Below, piece after piece: positions 55,735-64,000 of a DNA stretch of 64,000 bases; position 1 is the stretch's first letter; each line of letters opens with the position of its first letter. The notes under the pieces were generated by a model that did no database searches, was not told the origin of the DNA, and was given only the letters and a program-made list of their open reading frames with translations. The position numbers and the translations under genes are program-made. This DNA is from Phalacrocorax aristotelis (Eukaryota; Chordata; Aves; Suliformes; Phalacrocoracidae): NCBI RefSeq assembly GCF_949628215.1, contig NC_134288.1:10671682-10735681 (forward strand). The letters run 5' to 3'.

Positions 55735-55965
55735 TCGGGACACATGTGCTATTGGCAAAGCTTCGGGGACACAATAATACAAACAGTTTTCATTGTCGAG
55801 TCAACAATGATGGGAGAAGGAGTCTGGTGCTATTACCGGTATAAAAGGCGCGCTGTAGGAAAGCTCAGGACAGGAGGATGCCGTCGGGATCAACAGTGGG
55901 GTTTAGCAGATTACAGTTATATTTGTATTTGGGAAGGAGAAACCTTCCATCCCCAGTGGGCTGGA
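55735..55965. promoter_or_regulatory. Island with three SOX-type words and a consensus TATA box
   Basis: Contains ACAATAA (55771-55777), ATTGT (55792-55796) and AACAAT (55803-55808) within 40 bases, then on the + strand a consensus TATAAAAGG (55840-55848) followed by GC-rich sequence and a possible cap region near 55870. No convincing coding exon follows, so it may be an enhancer with a fortuitous TATA, or the promoter of an unrecognised transcript heading right. Confidence 0.38.
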
Positions 55966-58285
55966 TCCAGAAGGATGGAGCTGGTGGCAGGGGGGGTGGG
56001 GGTTTAGCCTGCAAGGAAAAACTTAGAGCAGTGCTGGAAGCAGCTGCAGCAAAGTGCTGATGGCAGCGGGTTTGGGCAAGGGCAGGAGGCAGGTCTGCAG
56101 CCTGAGGTCGTGCTCTGCTGGCTCGTGAGAAGTGGCCCGGGTTAAAAACTCATGGCTGTAAATGACTGAGCAGGGGTTGCAGGGCAAGGGAGGCTGCGGC
56201 AGTGACAACCAGAAGCTTGTGGGATCCCTCCACACCCTCTCACTACAAAGCCTGTATATTTGCAAAAGGCCACGTTGGTGAGTGTGGGGCGGATGTGTGA
56301 TTCGGCACATGCTGCACCCAATCCCTGCTGTCATTTGGGCAGATATGAGGACACTGGGGAGAAGGTTGGTGTCTCCGCACCGGCTGGGGCTCGTGCACAG
56401 GGGCCATGCCACACCCATGAGTTTCACAGCGGGAAGCGTCCTTCCAACATCCGTGTTTCATCTCCCCCACACTCTTCCTCCTCAGCCTTTGCCAGGCCCC
56501 TGTCAATCCAAACGGGATCTTTGGAGAACACACACTCCTGGGCTGGGTTGGATGTGTAGGTGGATGAGTGGGATGGGACAATGAGTGACATGGGGCCACT
56601 GTCCTTATCTGGAGGGGCAGCAGCCCCTCAGAAGTGGCACCCGTGGGGCTGCTGCATGCCCACGGCTCTGCCTGCCCAGCCCCGGTGCTGTGCTGTGCCC
56701 CTGGGAGCCAATGTCCTGATCCATGACACCACACACTGATGTGGGCTCAGAGTGGGTTCTTAAGGGATACAGGACCCAATGCACAAGATGGAGAACCTCC
56801 AGCGACCTGGCTCACCGAGGGTAGGGAAGAGGTGGTCAGCAGATGTGGCACTGGGACTGAGGCACGGTGCCATCCCACACCCCTGGAGGTGGATGGCAAG
56901 GTGACGGGGAATATCGCCTCGGCCATGCCTGTGGTGGTGAGGAAAAGGACGCAGGTTTGACAGTTGTCGTGCCACGATGGCAGGGGGACAGTGAGCACAA
57001 AAGGCCCCACACCATGGCAGGGCTGTGGGGAGCTGGAAAGCCAGGCAGGAGGTCAGGAACTTATTGGCTGCTGTCAGGGGTCGAGCGGGGCTGGGGCAGC
57101 CATTCCCACTGGGAGCAATGATGTCAGGCAGCAGCCACGGCCGGGAGGCAGGAAGCACAAGGCAGCCAGTGAGTCTGTCCTCCTCAGCCATCCCCATGTG
57201 TTTTCATGAACAATGCACCCCGTTGCAGGGACGCTGTGAGGCTGGCCCTCCCGTGTCAGGGACACTGTGAGGCTGGCCCTCTCGTGCTGCCGGCAGCACT
57301 GCATGGCTGTCTTGCACACGCACTGGCATCCTGGCTGCTGCTCTGTGCCGGGTGCTGCTCCCCATCCACATGGGCTGCAGGACAGTGCCAGCGTCACACC
57401 TTTTGCATGGGCATTTGGCATGTCTGCAGCATCGCTGTGAGATCTGGAGGGAGGAAAACCCCAGCATGCATTGGTCACAGCCTGCACTGCTCTGGCATCG
57501 CTGTGCTATCGTGCCCCTGCCTCTGCAGGCAGGGCTGCCACTGCACCTCCCTACATGGCACCTCTGGCCATGCCAAGACAAATGTGTGGGGCAGACATGC
57601 TGGTGAGCCCCAAAGGAAGCCCATGGAGAAAGGACGGCTGTGCCAGCTGCTGCCGTGGGCCTCTCCCACTCCCAGCTCATCTGGGGCAGGGTAAAAACCC
57701 ACCTTAAGCATCCAGCTGTGCTTACCCGGGTGTCCAGATATTCCATCTGGAAGCAGCAACAGTGATTACTCAAATATGCCAAGGAAAACCTCCAGCAGAC
57801 TGAGGTGCTTAGTGATGCTGTGAGATGCAGAAGAGCCTCTCCAGGCTGGGGGTCCACTGGGACAAGGGGAGCCACAAGCCCAGTCTCTACCCTCCTAGCC
57901 TGGGCAGCTGGGGCTTGGTTTTGCCTTCTGGCCCTATGAGCAGCCTTCCTGAACCCAGCGGGCATTTGGAGCAGGCAGGGCGATGGCAGCCAAGCAGGGG
58001 ACTGCGAACAGGGTGGCTGGGACAGGGCAAGGCGCCTGGTGGCAAACGCCCGGAGGGAGAGGGACTTCCTGAGCACATCCAGCCAAAGGATGGCCCCAAG
58101 GACTCCAGCTTGGCCTCTCCCTCCGCTCCCTCCACCCCACCCAGCACACCCTTGTTTTCGCAGAGGTGCCTCCGTGCTGGGGATGCAGCAGGCTGCGTTT
58201 GCCAGCGGCTGGCAGCAATGTCCGTGCTGGTGCCGACAGGCCGGCTGGCATGTTTTCCCTCAGGGAGGCTTTAGCAGGAGGCTGT
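55966..58285. other. Intergenic, no gene seen
   Basis: GC-rich. A short imperfect duplication of about 31 bases lies at about 57229-57290 (CTGTGAGGCTGGCCCTC twice). The minus-strand 290-codon frame at 57204-58076 is Cys/His/Ser-rich without recognisable domain spacing. Confidence 0.4.
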
Positions 58286-58289
58286 GCAT

Positions 58290-58470
58290 TTCTGGGAATT
58301 GTGTCGGGCAGGGAAGGAGGTTATTGTTTGAGCTGCAAGTGTGCGGCGCGCTGATGAGATCAGGGCTCTGCTCCGCGGTGGGGCAGCTGAGCTGTCTGCA
58401 GCACCGCTGATGGGGCGATAAGCAGGATAAGGCTCTTATCGGTGATCCCATCGCTGCGGGGAGAGCTGGA
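58290..58470. promoter_or_regulatory. Candidate enhancer: GATA triplet plus SOX/FOX word
   Basis: GATAAG at 58417-58422 and 58426-58431 and CTTATC at 58435-58440 form three GATA sites in 24 bases; TTATTGTTTG (58321-58330) about 90 bases earlier is a SOX- and forkhead-like word. GATA plus SOXF plus FOX sites are a common combination in endothelial and blood enhancers. About 11 kb upstream of SOX18. Confidence 0.4.
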
Positions 58471-61400
58471 GAGCAGAGGGCACGGCAAGGCCCCAGTGAC
58501 CTGCCTCTGCTTGTCCTCGCCGTGAGGTTAGCATGGGGCAGGGGGTTGTCCATGGGGTTTCAAAGGGAGTGATGAAGACAGTGAGGCAGGGAGCATGCTG
58601 GCTTCGCCCTCTAGCATGCTGCAGTGCGGCTGTCCACCTTGCTGACTTCAGGCATGCAGAGTCTTCCTCCCGGTTCTCCCAGTTCACCCAGCAGCCGCCT
58701 CAGGTACATGAATCCAGACCCACCCATAGGAGCTCTGATGGCTTTTAGATCATGGGCGCCCTTGCCGTGGGGGGAACCTGCCCCACACAGCTCCCTGCAG
58801 CCATGCCAAAGCAGCTTTTGCTCCAGTCATGGATGGAGGAGGCCAAACGCTGCCTGTTCACTGCCTGGATTTCACCCTCTGCCTCGCTGGTGGGCAGGGG
58901 GAGGTGTGTGTCTGTGCAGCCACTGCATGGGCACTGTCCTTGTGTCCCTGAGGTGGTGGTGATGGAGGGACTGCCGCAGCCGCCAGCTCACGGCTGAAAT
59001 GCCGAGGGCCTTGTGCATCGGCAGGGCAGCTCAGGGGAGGGTGTTTCTGACGAAAGGCTGTGCTCTGCCAGCCCTCCTCGCTGAGCATCTCCTTCCCTCT
59101 TTGCCTGCTGACCCCTGTCTCCAGACCCTCTGAGGTCTCAGTCCCAGCCATGGGTGCCCTACCATGTGCTTGCTCCTTTGCAGGCAGGGCACAGGTCCCA
59201 TCGATCCCAAATTCTTTTGAAGACAATATCAGAGCTCTGGAAAACCACTGTGAGGGAGGGGTTGGGGTGTCAAAGCCCTTTGCAGTCCTTGCTGTGGGTA
59301 AGCTGAGAGGTGCCAGGTTAGTCCATGAGAAACAATCATCCTTCTCCTCCTCCTCCTTGGGAGGATGCCTCCCTCCAAGCACCGTGGCTTCTGACACAGA
59401 GCAAGTCACAAGAGCCTGAGAAGGACAGACCTGCTGCCACGGAGGGTCACCGCCATCCGGAGAGCTTCCCCACTGCCCTGGTCTGGAGATCGCGCTGGTG
59501 AGCAGGGACAGCATAGGAAATGCTACATGGGAAAGCCCTGTGTGAGAGCCCAGGAGCCCCTGCCTTCCCACAGCAGACTTATCAAGGCACCAGTTCAGAG
59601 TGGCGCTTTCCATGGGCCAAAAGGGAAGTGCATACACACCAGACTTCTCGGGGTCAAGGATGCTGGGCAAGTAGCGAGCCGAGAGGCTGCAGGGGGCAAG
59701 GGAGGGAACTGGGGCGTGGAAAGGGAGACACAAATAGCAAAATGAATGGCTTGAACTTCCTATGTTTTATGAAGGCGAATGAAAAGAGACAGAGACTGGG
59801 AGAGAAAGGAGACCTAAGCGCTTGCACACACTCTTACACACATGTGCCAGCCCAGACCCCAGAGCCTGTTGGTGGCTGGTGTGGCACGGCAGCCTGCACC
59901 CACTTGGCTGGCACGGCTCTGGGCCAGCTGCTTGTCTGGCCCAGCGTCCCCTGAGAACACCTCATGAAGCGTGACAGGCTGCTGCTTAGCACTTATGCCT
60001 CCCCCTGTTATTATTATTTTGAACAACAGCCAGTATAATTAAAATCATTAGAAGGAGGAGATTTAGGGAACATCCACAGTGTCTCGGAAGAGCATCTGCA
60101 AAGCTGGAGGTCCAAACTCCACCCCAGCATTTGCAATGAGCAGGGCCCAGGGGAACCATCATCTCCTCCGCGTCCTCCCTTCCATGCTCCCCGTTTCACA
60201 GGGTGGCAGAGTCCGGGCTACCAAGCGGGGTGGTCCTGGCCAAGTTCCCCTCCACAGCTGCTGCCCGCTGCAGCTAAATCCCGCAGCTCTTCCCGGTGCA
60301 GGACTTGTCCCAGGACATCCAGATGGCAGCATCCCCCGGCATGGCTGCTCACCAGCAGCTCTGGGAAAGATATGGTGGGAGACTGTGGGGAGCGGAGGAC
60401 ATGGAGCCACTGTGGGCTGCTCTGCTGGAGCAGCATGGACGGAGCCTGCAATATCTCCTGGGAGCCATGCTTGTTTCTGTAGTGTTAGGAAGGCCTGTGC
60501 CATGAGGCAAGGTATGAAGCGGTCCCTTGGCTCCTCTGAGGAGAAAACAGGATGGTCTGCAAGACAGAAATGCAAGTCACAATTTGGGCCAAATTCACCA
60601 GGTTTCTCAAGTGTTTGGATGGATCATTTTGGTCTCCAGGGTCAAAAATCCCTGATGCCAGGGCGAGGAGCCTAAGGACATTCGACAATTGCAGCAAGGC
60701 AGGGGACAAAAGGCAGATCCCTGCCTCTGTCCTGGGGCCAGCACCAGCTCATGTCTAGGGGATCGGTTCCCCTGTCTCTCTCTTCCTCCTCTCCCAGATT
60801 TGAGCTGCCCTGGGCCGAGAGAGGAACAGTAAAGTAACCATCCTCAGGGAGGTCAGTGCTGGGAATGGCTTGACCGTCAGTGCAGGATGGTGGCTGGCTG
60901 CGGGCATCCTTGCCAGCAATGTGTGCAGGCAGCAGGAGCCCCGCTGTGATGGCTGCCATGCCAGGTGGAGATGGCTGAGATCCAAAAGTGAACAACCCAG
61001 CAGAGCCAGGAGCCCTCTGCTGCTGCCAAGGCAGGCTCACAAGGGTGAAAAGGAGGGGAGATGTGTCAAAACCCCTCCCCAAAATCAGCACTGCTCTGGC
61101 AAAGCCTCTGGCAGCTGCTCCCATCTCCTGACTGGCATTTGCGATGCTGGATGAGGGCTCGGGGTCTAGCAGCTACTTGCTGTCCATTGTTCCCTTGCTG
61201 GGGGTGCCCCGCTATCGGCTCAGAGCCCAGCATGTCACCCAGGGACAACCTTCCTGTCCCTATGAGCTGTGACCCCAAGGCTGAGATCCTGGAGACCTGG
61301 GCACACCTGAAATTAGGGGGTGTCTCAGATTGGAGCTTCCCCAGGGGTCTCATGGTGGGTAGGTGGGCAAGGGTGGGCCCAGGAGGTCCTCTCCTCTCTG

Positions 61401-64000
61401 CCGTCTCCAAAAGTGGACCGGATTGAGCCTCTGGTGGTTGGGAGCAAGAGAAAGGGTGGGGTTTGGTGGCCGATCTCCAAATGAATGATGGTGACTTGAA
61501 TCTGCTGGGGATACTGGAAGCAAGGAAATCTCATCCGACTTGATCCAGCCCATCCGCCCGGTCCAAATCAGCTGAGTCACTTGGGAAACACTGTAGCCCA
61601 GTGGGAAAACCAAATGAGATTTTATGGGTTTTTATTTTGCACCAAACTCTTCTGGCTCCGCCAGGTTTGCCTGCCGAGGGGAGCTGCCAGCAAGGCACCA
61701 CGTACAGAGACTTTCACAGTGCCTCCCAGTGTGCAGGGGTCAGCTAAAGCCCCCTCCCAACCTCTCCCCCGAGCCCTGCTCCCGTGACAGACTTGCCCCT
61801 GCTCTGTTTTTAGCACATTCAAGTAGCTGCTTTCACAAGAGGTAAAAGAAAGTTCATGGATCCGTTGACAGATCAGGCCAAGCGGGAATTTCTCTGGGAA
61901 TTCCTGCAATAGCAGGTTGGCTCCTGTGGAGGTGGAGTTTCCTCTGGATCTACCTCCACCCAGGCTTGGGGAGTGCTCTGGCCATGGGCTCCACGCTCGC
62001 TTGGGAGGCTGGGCTGAGCGACGCCACGCTGCTTCCCAGCCAAGGTCAGCCAGAAACCCTCCCGGCGCTGCAAACGCCTGTCCTGTTAACCCTTGGGAAG
62101 AGTGGAGCAGCAGGCTGGCAGGGTTAGGCTGCAAAGCTGGCCCGTGCCTGCAGGCATGCAGGGACAGGAGATGTTTTCCTCTCCCACCCAGCAGGCAGCG
62201 GATGGGGCTGGAGGCGTGAGGATTTCATGCCATTATGTTCCTTGGGGACCTGCTGCCAACTGGGCGGTTGTGGGGCCTGGGCGAGAACGGTCCACTATGG
62301 CGGGAGGCCAGCATTGGCGGGGTGATGGGTTTCTTGCTTGGAGGCAGGGAGCAACAGGGTGACAGCGCTCGGCATCGGTGACTGTGCGCACTGGAATCTG
62401 AGACACGTCCCCGGCCATACTTGTGGTCAGGAAACATCTTCGCGTTGCAGCGATACAAACCACATTCACAGTGGCAGCAGTGCCTCTCCAACGTGCCTCT
62501 GACGCCAAGGACCGGCATGACCCGACCCCACACAGGGGACCGGGAGCTGCCTGCTTCCAAGGACCTCCAGAAGTTCCCCTTGTTGGGACTTGTTTCCTCC
62601 TCTCTTGCAGAGGTGGGCCTCTCCAAAATGGCACCCCCTCGCTTCATGGCCAGGCCCTGCCAAGGGATGGAAGCTTTCCAGATGCTGCAGAGGCCCCAGA
62701 CGGAGGGCTGGAGGGAACTTGTGTTCGCAAACATGGGGCCAAGCCAAGAAGTTTCAAGGTAGCTCCAAGTGTCATGCCAGGGAGAGGGTCTGGAGCTCAG
62801 GTTTGGTCTGGGGCCACCTCTGCTGGTTTGGGGATGAATCAAAACATGTCTTGCACATCTGGGGAGCAGTTCTTGCTTGAGGGGAACCCGGAGGTGTGTC
62901 CAACTCCATGCGAGTTGCCATAAAGAATAGCAAGCTGACAGCTTTAGGTACCTAACAGGCAGTTTGGGAGACAGCCACCCAGGAGAGGTTTAGCACTGCT
63001 CTGTTCAATACTCCCCACCTTTGTGTGGTGGTAAAGCTAAACTTTGCCCTCATTGACTCAGTTGCCACAGGACAGAGCAGAGTCGGAGCTGAGCTCAGGG
63101 AGCCCCAGTTCCCAACACCTAATTCTGCAGCCTGAGGCCACACATAGCACATCTCCATGCTTTCGCTTGATCTGTGGCCCCGCTGGGGCAGGACGCAGCC
63201 GCTCTTTACCAGCACAGTCAGGGCCCTCTCTGAAACATCCGCGCTTGGCGAGGGCTGCAAAGCCGGCTGTGCAGGAGGCATCGAAGTTCTCCCCCTGCCA
63301 GAAACCAGCTGGAGAGAGCAACAATATTCAGCGGTGAGTCCCAGAGGCAGACATTGCGCAGCTCCCGGGGGACACGCTGCCCTCGCACAGTGTACGAGTG
63401 CCACCTACAGGGGGGCTCCACGCTCTGGCCTGGGCACCCCTAAACCATCCATCCCCTCTCCACCCTTCTGTTAGTCTCATGTCCCTAAGGCTGCACTGGA
63501 CTGGTTGCACGGCCTCACGTCTCGGTTTAGCCAGGCAGCAGGGCTAGCCATGGCGCTGAGGGCGAGCCGCCACAGGATTGCAGCCACGGGTGATATTCCT
63601 GTGGTGCTCGATGGCTGCTGGAGCCACTTCCCTGGCCTGAGGCACCACAGGGCTGCTGACTCGAGTCTGCCTTTCAGGTGGTGCTGCTGCCCGGACTGCA
63701 GCGGCTCCGTCAGGGTCAGGGCACCTGGGGCTGGTGGAGGGGGCAAGGGATGCCCACCTGTGGCAGGGACTGTGCAGGTTATAAAGGGGAGAGCTCCCAC
63801 CCCCTACTCCCACCCAGGCTGGGCTGTGTGTGGGGTGCAGCAGTGCTCAGGAATCCCTGATGGGGAGCCCTCGAGGGGGACCCCTGAGGGATGGGGCAGC
63901 CTCTGTCTGTGGGATGCTGTGCCACGTTGAGGCAGCCTGGCTCAGCCACCGGTGCCCCACGACAACACATTGGGAAACGCGTGTAGTCTCTGCTGGCTCC
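58471..64000. other. Intergenic to the window edge, no gene seen
   Basis: GC-rich unique sequence. One AT-rich patch at about 59990-60110 (CTGTTATTATTATTTTGAAC, then ATAATTAAAATCATTAG) may be another cis element. I looked for the N-terminal and zinc-ribbon exons of TCEA2, the expected right-hand neighbour, and did not find them. Confidence 0.4.

Noticed and set aside
57204-58076. 290-codon Cys/His/Ser-rich minus-strand frame
   Set aside because: Cysteine spacing does not fit zinc fingers or secreted Cys-rich families; other strand equally open.
62225-62842. Minus-strand frame with CHCECGLYRCN, zinc-finger-like at first sight
   Set aside because: Only one irregular Cys cluster, no second half of a finger, no splice support.
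48200-64000. Search for TCEA2, the mammalian right-hand neighbour of SOX18
   Set aside because: No exon matching its N-terminal LW domain, central domain or C-terminal zinc ribbon was found; it probably starts beyond the window.

Overview
The window reads as vertebrate nuclear DNA, most likely a bird and most likely the counterpart of the human 20q13.33 block (avian chromosome 20 type). The reasons are the gene set and order (PRPF6, then C20orf204, then SOX18), short introns, GC-rich compact intergenic DNA with many simple repeats and minisatellites, and an intact Rh-type transporter in a place where mammals have none that I know of. I see no virus-like element and no intact mobile element.

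Layout. Positions 125-9604 (+) hold the last eight coding exons of the splicing factor PRPF6. Its long 3' UTR probably runs to a poly(A) signal at 12179. A CpG island with a G-rich minisatellite covers about 12.7-13.7 kb and may be the promoter of the next gene. Positions 16232-17980 (+) hold four coding exons that splice into a 175-residue secreted protein, which I recognise as C20orf204. Its exon sizes, all-phase-0 introns, four cysteines and four predicted helices look like a short-chain four-helix cytokine gene. Positions 24285-25679 (-) hold a complete Rh-family ammonium/CO2 channel gene in one uninterrupted exon. Positions 44306-47378 (-) hold the two coding exons of SOX18, with an AT-rich 3' UTR down to about 43.1 kb, a minisatellite filling most of its intron, and a CCAAT plus TATA-like core promoter at about 47.63-47.65 kb.

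The rest (about 26-43 kb and 48-64 kb) has no gene I can support. It is GC-rich filler broken up by simple repeats and about a dozen short AT-rich islands. Several islands carry clusters of SOX, GATA or homeodomain-type words. By position they are candidate regulatory elements of SOX18, or of a gene beyond the right edge; TCEA2 is the expected next gene in mammals but I did not find it here. PRPF6 is a housekeeping splicing gene. The other three encode a putative secreted signal, a membrane gas/ammonium channel and an endothelial transcription factor; nothing in the sequence ties them into one pathway.
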